A stretch of 64,000 nt of DNA. Source: Zea mays. Taxonomy: Eukaryota > Streptophyta > Magnoliopsida > Poales > Poaceae. The stretch is taken from the NCBI RefSeq assembly GCF_902167145.1, contig NC_050105.1, positions 116,515,898 to 116,579,897 of the forward strand. Direction: 5' to 3'. Shown piece by piece: positions 19,861-29,864 of this stretch. The first letter of the stretch is position 1. Each line of letters begins with the position of its first letter. Both the position numbers and the translations under genes were made by a program. The notes under the pieces were generated by a model, which saw only the letters and a list, made by a program, of their open reading frames with translations, searched no databases and was not told the origin of the DNA.

Positions 19861-20743
19861 TACGCTCAAACTCAAACTTGATGATTTTTATGATTATGAA
19901 TACAATACATCTGAATTATCAACATATCTCACATTGGGAGAGCAGTGCTACTTAGCGGCGTTATAGACACTTTCTTAGCTTACATATACATATGACTTGT
20001 TCATATACATTGGGTACATACTGCACTCATAGCAATCAGGGGAGTACATTTGTAGGCACATATGCTAATGATCTAATATATATTACCTAATCAAACCAAA
20101 AGGGACATCCGAATGATGTGCAAAAGGGAGGTCAAGAATAGATGCCACTCCTCACCAGCAGCCATTTTAATAATATCATATGGAAACCCCAGCTGATAGG
20201 TTAATTAAACATGCATACATTCAAGCAAATTGCTGCTTTCCGAGTGCCGCAAACAAACACTCGACAAAGTCTGAAAAACACTCGGCTATATATTATAGTG
20301 ATCATAACATACACAAGTAAGACAATCCAAGAGGGTCAGGAACAAGTACACTGCCTGCAAGCAGGCACACAAGCATAACAGCATTGTAGGTAATATGAGG
20401 GGAGAGCACTAGCTAGCTGGAGCCATGGGCCATGGCCACAGCCTTTTACCTCCTCCCTTCACCGTTACTCGACACGTCCGCAGCCTTCGTGACTCTCACA
20501 AGCACAGCTGACGGCTCCTAGCTAGTCAAAGCAAGCGTGTTTCCAGCACGATTCACGCATCCTTCACCTGCATGTGTAGGAGTTGAATAGCTGATCGAGT
20601 TGAACACGATCACACTAGTGGCACACGTACCCACGAGTTACATCTTATTACATCCATGAGTGCTCATGCACACAGAGAGGCTACTAATAACTCAAAAACT
20701 GAAGAACGGACTAGCATAGATAAGGAAAGCTAGCTCTCCCTAA
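19861..20743. other. Low-copy downstream flank of the TFL1-like gene, no gene seen
   Basis: Mixed sequence without a convincing ORF or recognised repeat. It lies 3' of the TFL1-like gene and could hold its downstream regulatory DNA, which is important in this family, but nothing specific can be read from it. Confidence 0.4.
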
Positions 20744-20873
20744 GAGACTGGTTTGGTGACCAGAGATTTGGAGGAGATCCATAGGAGAGAAAACTTCTTT
20801 CTATTCAAATGAATATAAAGGTTGTTTCTCCCGGAATCCCCTCCAAATATGTTGTTACCAAATCAGCCCCAAA
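20741..20873. mobile_element. Tourist-like MITE downstream of the TFL1-like gene
   Basis: Element about 20744-20870 (127 bp). The left end GACTGGTTTGGTGACCAGAG...TTTGGAGGAGATCC and the right end GGAATCCCCTCCAAATATG...ACCAAATCAGCCCC are imperfect inverted complements. The flanks TAA (20741-20743) and AAA (20871-20873) fit a decayed 3-bp TAA/TTA duplication of PIF/Harbinger type. Non-coding. Confidence 0.7.
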
Positions 20874-21041
20874 GACGAGTCATAAGCTCTTATTTGACCA
20901 TGGCCTGTTAGGAAACAGCAAAGGCCGCATAGTACGTAGCCAGATTGATAGGTCTATCTTGCATGCTGCGCCATGCATGCGATGATGAGATGGGAGTAGT
21001 ACGTAGGGTTGGGAATTCATGTGGTCGCTGCAGGTGATCGC

Positions 21042-22125
21042 TCAGCGGCGGCGCGCGGCGGTCTCCCGCTGCGCGTTGAAGTAGACGGCGGCGACTGGGA
21101 GGCCAAGATTGTTGTCGGCGGCAAAGCGGCGGGTGTTGAAGTAGTCCCTGGACGAGGGCGGGCACACCGACTGGCGGCTGCTCTGCTTGAACAGCACGAA
21201 GACGAACCTGTGGAAGCCGATGTAGGGTTTGGGGCTCTCGTACATCACCTGCTCCCTTCCTGCATGCATGTAGTAATTGCGTGTATACTCGACTTTTAGC
21301 TACTAGAAGTTTCTTTTAAACAGGCTTTGCAAGAAAATTAAATCGATGATGTGCATGAACTGAAGGGCTTACCAAAAGAAGCATCAGTTGTTCCAGGAAT
21401 GTCAGTGACCATCCTGTATATATAAGAGGTGTCGATCAAAGTTCACTCTAGCTTGTCAGCTATATATATTTTATGCGCAACCATACAATATCTGTGCTTG
21501 TGCACGCCTGAGTGCCTGACTCACTTTCCAGGACAATTTCTGCATCGGCGAAGCGCTGCTAATCTTATATACGTACGTGACGATGTTATATATATATGTA
21601 GTCAAGTACGTAGTCATGTGCTTGAACCCTTATTTATATCTGGTTCTTAGCTTACTTAATGACAAAACGAATGTTTATACGCGCTTACCAATGGAGGTGC
21701 TCTCTCAGGTATGGATCACTAGGCCCTGGCACATCTGGGTCCGTCATGACCTGAAGATCACAAACATGAACAACAACGCATTTTTTAAGCTGAAATTTGT
21801 TACTACAGACCTAATTAATTAAGCTGATGATGCACTCACCTGCCGGCTGTGGCACTAAGCTAAGAGCTTATAACTGAATCACGCATCTTAGTTTGTGTGA
21901 GAGAAGAGATCAACAAAAACTAACCAGTGTGAAGAAGGACCTCATGTCGTCGCCCTGAACCTGCACTCGCGGCTTGGACAGAACCGCCGACGGAAAGAAC
22001 TCATGGCCGTTGAACACCTGCTTGTCGGAGCCGTAGGTGACCGTCATCTTCACCGTGGGGTTGAAGTTGTCGATGACTTCGCCGATCACCTTGCCGACGA
22101 CTAGAGGCTCCAACGCCCTAGACAT
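21042..22125 (-). CDS. TERMINAL FLOWER 1/CENTRORADIALIS-like PEBP protein, four exons, 173 aa
   Basis: Exons: 21925-22125 (201 bp), 21689-21750 (62), 21373-21413 (41), 21042-21259 (218); total 522 bp, exactly 173 codons plus stop. The 62- and 41-bp middle exons are the hallmark of plant FT/TFL1 genes, and every junction has GT/AG. The protein starts [20 protein letters not shown] and ends [27 protein letters not shown] and [14 protein letters not shown] are PEBP signatures. His in REHLHW (Tyr in FT) and Asp in SSRDYFNTR place it with TFL1-type repressors, which act in the shoot apex with bZIP FD proteins to delay flowering and keep meristems indeterminate. In maize these are the ZCN1-6 genes, in rice RCN1-4; I cannot say which. 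One oddity: Met replaces the usual Ile at the start of exon 3. A copia element lies 340 bp upstream. Confidence 0.95.
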
Positions 22126-22171
22126 GGCCGGCTAAGCCTGAAGTACTGAAGAGCGCTAGCTTCTGATCGAT

Positions 22172-22243
22172 AATATATAGGAGGTAACAGTCCTGGATTG
22201 CGGCTCAGAGTGGGAGATGCATATTCCTCTATTTGTAGGCGCT
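22172..22243 (-). promoter_or_regulatory. Candidate TATA boxes of the TFL1-like gene
   Basis: Two minus-strand candidates: CTATATATTA at about 22170-22180, 45-55 bp before the ATG, and a weaker CTACAAATAGAGG at about 22229-22241, about 105 bp before it. The second leaves a more normal leader. All of the proximal promoter lies between here and the copia LTR at 22466. Confidence 0.4.
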
Positions 22244-22374
22244 GTCCGGCGAAGCGATAGCCGGCCAGCTAGGCTGGGAGAAACCAAGTGTGAATAATTA
22301 ACAATAGCATTGTTGTCCCGTCATTATCGCCTGAATCATTGGCTTACTGTTGCAAAACACAGGCACGAAACTAA

Positions 22375-22446
22375 AAGGTCCTGGGAATCCGATTATTCTC
22401 TAGCCCCTCCAATCCCCTCCGGTTTTATGGCTCCCAAACTAGCCTA
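22375..22446. mobile_element. Half of a Tourist-like MITE
   Basis: Read on the minus strand, GGCTAGTTTGGGAGCCATAA followed by ACCGGAGGGGATTGGAGGGG is the end of a type of grass MITE. No matching second end is seen, so only one terminus remains. It lies just outside the copia insertion in the TFL1-like upstream region. Confidence 0.4.
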
Positions 22447-22465
22447 AAATTTCGATAAGACATAT

Positions 22466-23879
22466 TGCTGTTCATTTCAGCGTTTTTCCCTTTATTTTCT
22501 TTATGGAAATATGAGAAATGAAATTAAAAAAAAAGGATAAGGCCACCCGCTGGGCCGCTACCAGGCCTGTTGGGCCGAGCAGCCCAGCAGGGCAGCCAGA
22601 AAAGGTCCGAGCAGTGAGGTGCTTAGGGCACCGAGGGGCACGATGTGCCTTGGGGGAGCAGGCGTTCGACCGATGGGGCCATCGGGTGGCGGCGGCGCTC
22701 AACGGAGCTCCGGCTTCCGCGGTTCGTCTGACCGGTTCATGCGCTCTCTGATGCTCTCTCTCTGCGGCTGGCCCGGCTCCTTAAATATGGAGATGCACTC
22801 CCCTGGCTCGGGCAACTGGGAACGCGAGTTCTCTGCTCTTTCTCTCCCTGCTCGCTCCGCTGTTCGAGTTCGGTGCTTCGATCCTCACTGGTAGTATCGG
22901 GCGAGTGTGGAGGTGGTGCTACGCTTGTTCAGCGTGGACTTCGTGTGCTCTGTTGATGTGCTCCAGCACCTGTGTGGTGCCGTGCATCTGATCTGGTCTC
23001 TGTCCACCGTGGCCTGGTGCTTGGGCTCCCTGCTGCGCGGTGTTCTTCTTCTCGGGCTGGTGTCGAGGACGTCTCCCTCGACTCCGGCAGCGGCTCTAGT
23101 ATCTCCGTCAACCTCCCGCCGTGCAGGTCCGGACGTGGGCGGCGGAATTGGTTTTCTGGGACAGAACTTCGTGTTCGCTGAGCTGGTCTTCCCACGTAGA
23201 CAATCTACATGCTGTGAGTTACCCGTTGCCTCACTTTATTTATTGAGTAATTTTGTGCAATCTGCTAGTATTATTTATTTGGGTGTGATTGCACAATTTG
23301 TGGGCGGATTAAATGCTCGATGATGATAGCGGTGTAGTGAGACAACGTGACAGTCTCGGTTTTAGTGTGTTGTTAATTTTCAGCATTGATATTATTTGTG
23401 CCTAGTCATCTTTTACTATTGTGCAGGCTGATTATTTAAGTTCACTATTATTCCTTAATTTTTGTGCACACTGTTTTGATCTTGATATTCATGCTTGATT
23501 TCTAGGCTCATAATATTTGATCTAAAACCCTGATTTGGTAAGATAGGACTGTCACGTTAGTCGAGGATCTTTGATCACCCTTTAGCGTTGGAGGGCTGTT
23601 TATTGCAGCAACCCGCTATTTTTAGAGCAATATTTTAATATAAACAATCATGTTTATTTGTTTGATCTGCCTTCTTCATCTACTAGCCATGTTTAATTTG
23701 CAAATGGATTTGAGTAGCTATATTACATGTTTTCATGTTCTAGAATTGCTACTGTTCATTGCTGTTATAATTACATATGACATTTATCTGAGTGATATGC
23801 TTGTTTTATTCGGAATTAGTATATTTAATATATTTAAATATTATGAAAGTATGTCACTTATTTCTTCAAAACTACAAAA
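22466..23879 (+). repeat. 5' LTR of copia element
   Basis: Its first third is GC-rich with ACCGCTGGGCCG-like words. TTAAATATGG near 22781 is a possible TATA box. TTGTGCAATC (23253-23262) and GATTGCACAA (23287-23296) form an inverted repeat. The last bases read ACTACAAAA where the 3' LTR has ACTACAACA; the CATAT duplication indicates ACA as the true end. ORFs within it on both strands recur in the 3' LTR and are not genes. Confidence 0.9.
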
Positions 23880-23893
23880 AACCAATTCGTATT

Positions 23894-26800
23894 ATGGCCT
23901 CCAGTTCTGATGTCATTAAGCCTGAAGCGTTCGACGGCGCAAGCTTTAAACGCTGGCAGATTAAGACTCGCATGTGGCTCACTGACCTAAAATTATTTTG
24001 GGTAGTGACGTCGGCTGTTCCCCAGGCTGCATCAGATGATGCTGATGATGCAGCAAAGGCCGCCGCACTAGCGGAGAAGGCCAAGTGGGACGAAGCCAAT
24101 GAGGCATGCTTGTCTCGTCTGCTGAACGTCTTGTCGAACCGCTTATTTGACGTGTACTCTCGTTTCACCTCCGCCAAGGGTCTATGGACTGAACTTGAGA
24201 ACGAGTTCTCTGAAGTTGACAATGGCAATGAGTCATTCACAACGGAAAACTACCTCAACTATAAAATGGTTGAGGGAAGGTCTGTTATGGAGCAGCTACA
24301 GGAGATTCAACTCCTTGTTAGGGACTTGGTCCAATATGGCTGCGTCCTACCAGACAGTTTTCAGGTGAATTCAATACTGGCAAAGCTCCCGCCTTCTTGG
24401 CGAGACTTTGTGACTTCACGCCGCCACATGAAGAAGCAAATGACTCTCACTGAGTTGTCAGCTGCGATAAATGTGGAAGAGCGTGCAAGGTCCAGTAACA
24501 AGCCATCCCAGCAACTTCAGGCTCACGTTGTTGAGAAGGGTGGAGATAGAAAATTCCAGAAGAAGAAGAAGAACTCTCCACAGAAGAATATGAACCAACC
24601 TAAGTCCAAAAAGATGAAGAAGAAAAAGGAGGACTTTATCTGCTACGTTTGTGGAGTCTCGGGGCATACAGCTCGGAGATGCAAACTTAGGAAGGGAAAA
24701 GGTCCTCCACCTCAGCGCAAAGAATGGAACGTGGTGGTTAACTCCACCCCAGGGTATGCACTTCAGGCCTTTATGGCAAGTCCATCAGATGACTGGTGGA
24801 TGGATTCCGGTGCTACTGTTCATATTTGTGCTGATCGATCCATGTTCTCTTCATTCCAGGGATTCAACAGCGCACCAGTCTTGATGGGAAATGGTGTTCC
24901 GGCAGCAGTTCGAGGTACTGGACAGGTCTACCTGAAGTTAACTTCAGGAAAGACGCTCGTGCTGAAGGACGTACTCTATGTGCCCTCGATGAGCCGGAAC
25001 CTCATTTCAGTGTCGCTGTTATGTCGACAGGGTCTCAAATTAGTGTTTGAGTCTAATAAAGTGGTCCTGTCTAAGTTTGGTACTTTTGTTGGAAAGTCAT
25101 ATGAGTCAGGCGGTTTGTTCCGTCTTTCTGTTTTGAACAATCATTCTTCTTACCATGTTAATGTGGTCTGTAATAACGATTCCATTAATAATATATGGCA
25201 TTCCCGTTTGTGTCATGTGAATTTTGAGGCCATTAAGAGATTAAGTGACATGTCTTTAATTCCTGAATATAAACATGTTAAAGGTGTAAAATGTGGTATT
25301 TGTGTGCAAGCTAAGCAGCCCAGAAAACCGTTTCATACGGTTGAAGGCAGAAGTACCACTCCTTTAGAACTAATTCACTCAGATATCTGTGAGATGAATG
25401 GTATAATCACAAAAGGCGGTAAAAGATACTTTCTTACCTTGATAGATGATGCTACTAGGTTCTGTTATATTTACTTACTCAGAACTAAAGATGAAGCACT
25501 AGAACACTTTAAGATCTATAAGACTGAAGTTGAAAACCAGTTAGACAAGAAAATTAAAAGGCTTCGGTCTGATAGAGGAGGTGAATACCTTTCCAACCTT
25601 TTTGATGAGTACTGCAAAGAGTGTGGAATCATTCATGAAACCACTGCTCCATATTCACCTCAGTCAAATGGGGTAGCTGAAAGGAAGAACCGAACGGTGT
25701 GTGACTTAGCTAATGCTCTGTTGCAAAGTTCGGGGATGCCTGACATCTGGTGGGGCGAGGCAGTACTCACGGTGTGCTATGTCCTGAACAGGGTGCCGCC
25801 TCGCAACCGTGAGGCCACGCCCTATGAAGGATTTAAAGGAAGGAAGCCAGATCTTTCGCATCTTCGGACTTGGGGTTGCCTTGCAAAGGTGAATGTCCCA
25901 TTGCCGAAGAAGAGAAAGCTAGGCCCTAAGACCGTAGACTGTGTCTTCCTGGGTTATGCACATAACAGTGCAGCTTATAGATTTCTAGTGGTCCATTCCG
26001 AGACAAGCGAAATCGCTGTAAATGTAATAATGGAGTCTCGGGATGTGACATTCTTTGAGAGCATCTTCCCTATGCGGGATAAGGAAGTAGTAGCCCCAGA
26101 TGGTCCATCTCGGACATATTCTCTGCCCTCGAGTGTCCATGACCAGACTCCAGATTTGGAGTTAAGGAGGAGTAAGAGACAAAGGACTGAAAAGTCTCTG
26201 GGTGATGATTATATTATCTATCTAGTGGATGAAGAACCACACTCCCTCACAGAGGCATATACATCTCCGGATGCAGAGTACTGGAGGGAGGCTGTCCGTA
26301 GCGAGATGGATTCAATCATCTCGAACGGAACTTGGGAGATAACTGATCTCCCAGCTGGTTGCAAGCCTGTGGGCTGTAAATGGATCTTTAGGAGGAAGAG
26401 GAGACCCGATGGTACTATTGAAAAGTACAAGGCCCGTCTTGTGGCTAAGGGTTTTACTCAAAAGAAAGAGGAGGATTATTTTGATACTTATTCTCCGGTG
26501 GCTCGATTGCCCACAATCCGTGTGCTTTTAGCGCTGGCAGCTGCTTATAAACTTCTTGTCCATCAAATGGACGTAAAGACAGCATTCCTAAATGGAGAGC
26601 TGGAAGAGGAAATTTATATGCAGCAACCAGAAGGATTTGTGGTTAAAGGACAAGAGAGCAAAGTGTGTCGCTTGATTAAATCCTTATACGGTCTTAAACA
26701 AGCTCCCAGACAATGGCATGAGAAGTTTAATAATACTCTGACCACTGCCGGGTTTTGTGTAAACGAAGCCGACAAGTGTGTGTATTATCGCTTCTCTGGG

Positions 26801-27775
26801 GGCAAAGGTGTCATCATGTGTTTATACGTTGATGACATATTGATATTTGGGACCGATTTGGAGGCTATCATGGAGACAAAATTATTCCTCTCCAAGAACT
26901 TTGATATGAAGGACTTGGGTGAAGCTGATGTTATACTGAACATCAAGCTGATAAAGGGTGAGGATGGGATTACTTTGTCACAATCCCATTATGTGGAAAA
27001 GGTCCTGACTCGCTTTGGACATATGGACTGTAAACCAGTCACCACGCCCTATGATCCATCCTACACGCTCAGTAAATATGAAGGCGAGCCTGTGAACCAG
27101 CTACTATATTCGCAGATCATCGGATCTCTCATGTACCTGAGCAGTGCAACTAGACCAGATATCTCATATGCAGTATGCAGACTGGCTCGTTATTCGGCCA
27201 GTCCAGGAGATAGACACTGGGTAGCCTTGTACAGAGTGCTTCGGTATTTGAAGGGAGCGATGAATCTTGGTATTAAATATACCGGATTTCCGTCAGTACT
27301 TGAAGGATTCAGTGATGCAAACTGGATCTCTGACTCGGATCAAATGAAGTCTACAAGTGGCTATGTGTTCACTTTAGCTGGTGGGGCCGTGTCATGGAGA
27401 TCGTCTAAACAATCAGTGTCGACACGTTCCACCAAGGAGGCTGAATTAGTTGCACTTGATTCAGCAGCATTGGAGGCTGAATGGTTGAGAGACCTGTTGT
27501 CAGACCTTCCAATGCTAGCAAAGCCGATACCGGCTGTCCTAGTATACTGTGACAACACTTCTGTGTTGCTAAAAGTGAACAGTAGAAAGGACAACCAAAA
27601 ATCCTCGAGGCATATCAGAAGACGACTTGATTCATGTCGGCATGCTAGAGAGACGGGTGTAATAACCGTAGATTACATCAAGTCTGAAAGGAACCTTGCT
27701 GATCCTTTCACCAAAGGGCTGGCTCAAAAGCCAATCCAAGCAGCATGCATGGGAATGGGACTCGTACCCTGTTAG
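23894..27775 (+). CDS. gag-pol: Copia Gag-Pol polyprotein (1293 aa, intact)
   Basis: Start chosen at MASSSDVIKPEAFDG, the usual copia Gag opening. An earlier in-frame ATG at 23792 lies inside the LTR. Gag (UBN2-type) covers about 1-230. The zinc knuckle CYVCGVSGHTARRC is at about 250. The protease has WWMDSGATVH at about 300. The integrase HHCC segment (HSRLCHVNF ... CGICVQAK) is at about 435-475, and the DDE core at about 490-600 (HSDIC, DDATRF, SDRGGEY, NGVAERKNR). RT runs from about 830 (GCKWIFRRK) through AFLNGELEEEIYMQQPEGF to the catalytic YVDDIL at about 978. RNase H holds GFSDANW near 1140 and CDNTSVL. All catalytic motifs I can check are present. It should act in virus-like particles: maturation, reverse transcription and integration. 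Confidence 0.96.
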   Translation: MASSSDVIKPEAFDGASFKRWQIKTRMWLTDLKLFWVVTSAVPQAASDDADDAAKAAALAEKAKWDEANEACLSRLLNVLSNRLFDVYSRFTSAKGLWTELENEFSEVDNGNESFTTENYLNYKMVEGRSVMEQLQEIQLLVRDLVQYGCVLPDSFQVNSILAKLPPSWRDFVTSRRHMKKQMTLTELSAAINVEERARSSNKPSQQLQAHVVEKGGDRKFQKKKKNSPQKNMNQPKSKKMKKKKEDFICYVCGVSGHTARRCKLRKGKGPPPQRKEWNVVVNSTPGYALQAFMASPSDDWWMDSGATVHICADRSMFSSFQGFNSAPVLMGNGVPAAVRGTGQVYLKLTSGKTLVLKDVLYVPSMSRNLISVSLLCRQGLKLVFESNKVVLSKFGTFVGKSYESGGLFRLSVLNNHSSYHVNVVCNNDSINNIWHSRLCHVNFEAIKRLSDMSLIPEYKHVKGVKCGICVQAKQPRKPFHTVEGRSTTPLELIHSDICEMNGIITKGGKRYFLTLIDDATRFCYIYLLRTKDEALEHFKIYKTEVENQLDKKIKRLRSDRGGEYLSNLFDEYCKECGIIHETTAPYSPQSNGVAERKNRTVCDLANALLQSSGMPDIWWGEAVLTVCYVLNRVPPRNREATPYEGFKGRKPDLSHLRTWGCLAKVNVPLPKKRKLGPKTVDCVFLGYAHNSAAYRFLVVHSETSEIAVNVIMESRDVTFFESIFPMRDKEVVAPDGPSRTYSLPSSVHDQTPDLELRRSKRQRTEKSLGDDYIIYLVDEEPHSLTEAYTSPDAEYWREAVRSEMDSIISNGTWEITDLPAGCKPVGCKWIFRRKRRPDGTIEKYKARLVAKGFTQKKEEDYFDTYSPVARLPTIRVLLALAAAYKLLVHQMDVKTAFLNGELEEEIYMQQPEGFVVKGQESKVCRLIKSLYGLKQAPRQWHEKFNNTLTTAGFCVNEADKCVYYRFSGGKGVIMCLYVDDILIFGTDLEAIMETKLFLSKNFDMKDLGEADVILNIKLIKGEDGITLSQSHYVEKVLTRFGHMDCKPVTTPYDPSYTLSKYEGEPVNQLLYSQIIGSLMYLSSATRPDISYAVCRLARYSASPGDRHWVALYRVLRYLKGAMNLGIKYTGFPSVLEGFSDANWISDSDQMKSTSGYVFTLAGGAVSWRSSKQSVSTRSTKEAELVALDSAALEAEWLRDLLSDLPMLAKPIPAVLVYCDNTSVLLKVNSRKDNQKSSRHIRRRLDSCRHARETGVITVDYIKSERNLADPFTKGLAQKPIQAACMGMGLVPC

Positions 27776-28319
27776 CGGTTTCAACTGCGGATAACTGTCC
27801 TGTGTGACCGGAGATCCCGAGATCCAGGCTCCAGGAAACGAAGCACTGTGAAACCAAGAGCACAAAAGATAAAGAGTCTCATAAGCTGCTGTGCTTTGTC
27901 TGTATGGCAGGTTGAGCGATATGCTCTTAATGAAGTCAATGCTATAAGCAGGGAAATTGTCCTACAGAATTTCCTTAATGATTTCACCTATATGAGTTGA
28001 CTGTGGGGTCGCAGTCCAGGAGAGAATGGGGTTTTCTCTCTAGTGAGCTCATGAATAGATATTAAAGGGCATGACCGTAACGCCCTGCCCCGTAAGAGAA
28101 GCAGATTATCTGCCTAGTACTATGTGCCCTTTGTGCGAAGATTCTCACACTAGGGTTTGTGGATCAAGGCGTAGTCCTCCGCTTACTCGTGCAGGGTTGG
28201 AACACACTGGGATAGGCTTTGGTTCAAACCTAACAAGTACCTCTGCCGAAAAGTAGTATATAAACAGTACGGGAGCTCAATGACATTGATCAGAAAATAA
28301 GAGTGAAAATGGTGGGGAT
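27776..28319 (+). other. 3' untranslated region and polypurine tract of copia element
   Basis: No coding region. GGTGGGGAT at 28311-28319 precedes the 3' LTR and is the likely polypurine tract. A plant-type TATATAAACAG lies at 28257-28267, just upstream of the LTR. Its role, if any, is unclear. Confidence 0.6.
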
Positions 28320-29734
28320 TGCTGTTCATTTCAGGGTTTTTCCCTTTATTTTCTTTATGGAAATATGAGAAATGAAATTAAAAAAAAGGATAAGGCCACC
28401 CGCTGGGCCGCTACCAGGCCTGTTGGGCCGAGCAGCCCAGCAGGGCAGCCAGAAAAGGTCCGAGCAGTGAGGTGCTTAGGGCACCGAGGGGCACGATGTG
28501 CCTTGGGGGAGCAGGCGTTCGACCGATGGGGCCATCGGGTGGCGGCGGCGCTCAACGGAGCTCCGGCTTCCGCGGTTCGTCTGACCGGTTCATGCGCTCT
28601 CTGATGCTCTCTCTCTCTGCGGCTGGCCCGACTCCTTAAATATGGAGATGCACTCCCCTGGCTCGGGCAACTGGGAACGCGAGTTCTCTGCTCTTTCTCT
28701 CCCTGCTCGCTCCGCTGTTCGAGTTCGGTGCTTCGATCCTCACTGGTAGTATCGGGCGAGTGTGGAGGTGGTGCTACGCTTGTTCAGCGTGGACTTCGTG
28801 TGCTCTGTTGATGTGCTCCAGCACCTGTGTGGTGCCGTGCATCTGATCTGGTCTCTGTCCACCGTGGCCTGGTGCTTGGGCTCCCTGCTGCGCGGTGTTC
28901 TTCTTCTCGGGCTGGTGTCGAGGACGTCTCCCTCGACTCCAGCAGCGGCTCTAGTATCTCCGTCAACCTCCCGCCGTGCAGGTCCAGACGTGGGCGGCGG
29001 AATTGGTTTTCTGGGACAGAACTTCGTGTTCGCTGAGCTGGTCTTCCCACGTAGACAATCTACGTGCTGTGAGTTACCCGTTGCCTCACTTTATTTATTG
29101 AGTAATTTTGTGCAATCTGCTAGTATTATTTATTTGGGTGTGATTGCACAATTTGTGGGCGGATTAAATGCTCGATGATGATAGCGGTGTAGTGAGACAA
29201 CGTGACAGTCTGGGTTTTAGTGTGTTGTTAATTTTCAGCATTGATATTATTTGTGCCTAGTCATCTTTTACTATTGTGCAGGCTGATTATTTAAGTTCAC
29301 TATTATTCCTTAATTTTTGTGCACACTGTTTTGATCTTGATATTCATGCTTGATTTCTAGGCTCATAATATTTGATCTAAAACCCTGATTTGGTAAGATA
29401 GGACTGTCACGTTAGTCGAGGATCTTTGATCACCCTTTAGCGTTGGAGGGCTGTTTATTGCAGCAACCCGCTATTTTTAGAGCAATATTTTAATATAAAC
29501 AATCATGTTTATTTGTTTGATCTGCCTTCTTCATCTACTAGCCATGTTTAATTTGCAAATGGATTTGAGTAGCTATATTACATGTTTTCATGTTCTAGAA
29601 TTGCTACTGTTCATTGCTGTTATAATTACATATGGCATTTATCTGAGTGATATGCTTGTTTTATTCGGAATTAGTATATTTAATATATTTAAATATTATG
29701 AAAGTATGTCACTTATTTCTTCAAAACTACAACA
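28320..29734 (+). repeat. 3' LTR of copia element
   Basis: About 99 percent identical to the 5' LTR. It ends ACTACAACA before the CATAT duplication at 29735-29739. Confidence 0.92.
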
Positions 29735-29780
29735 CATATTACGTGCCACCTTTGATTCTCTTTAAGAGGCGGAGCTAAAA

Positions 29781-29864
29781 TACTCACTCCGTTTATTTTT
29801 AGTTGTCGCTGAATAGTTCAATTTTGCATTATCCAACGACAACTAAAACGAAACGGAGGGAGTA
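29781..29864. mobile_element. Stowaway-like MITE (80 bp)
   Basis: CTCACTCCGTTTATTTTTAG at 29783 and the complementary CTAAAACGAAACGGAGGGAG ending at 29862 form the terminal inverted repeats. TA duplicates flank it (29781-29782, 29863-29864). CTCCNTCCGTTT ends and a TA target are typical of Tc1/mariner Stowaway MITEs. It lies 43 bp outside the copia element. Confidence 0.88.

Larger units (their letters stand above)
22466..29734 (+). mobile_element. Complete, apparently intact Ty1/copia retrotransposon
   Basis: Full element of 7269 bp with a 5-bp target duplication CATAT (22461-22465 and 29735-29739). LTRs: 22466-23879 (1414 bp) and 28320-29734 (1415 bp), starting TGCTGTTCATTTCAG. Around ten differences between the LTRs are visible by eye (for example Cs/Gs at 22481, 23085, 23130, 23209, 23358 and A/G at 23779), below 1 percent. 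One uninterrupted gag-pol frame with all domains in the copia order GAG-PR-INT-RT-RH. It therefore looks young and potentially autonomous. I cannot assign a family name. Confidence 0.93.

Noticed and set aside
21429..21822. Plus-strand ORFs across the TFL1-like gene
   Set aside because: They cover introns and antisense of exon 2; the minus-strand exons explain the region fully.
22907..23323. 138-aa plus-strand ORF and overlapping ORFs, repeated at 28762-29178
   Set aside because: They lie in the copia LTRs, occur twice for that reason, and have no recognised domain.
23792..23893. Upstream in-frame ATG for the copia polyprotein (1327-aa version)
   Set aside because: The extra 34 residues are LTR sequence and are not related to copia Gag; MASSSDV at 23894 is the natural start.
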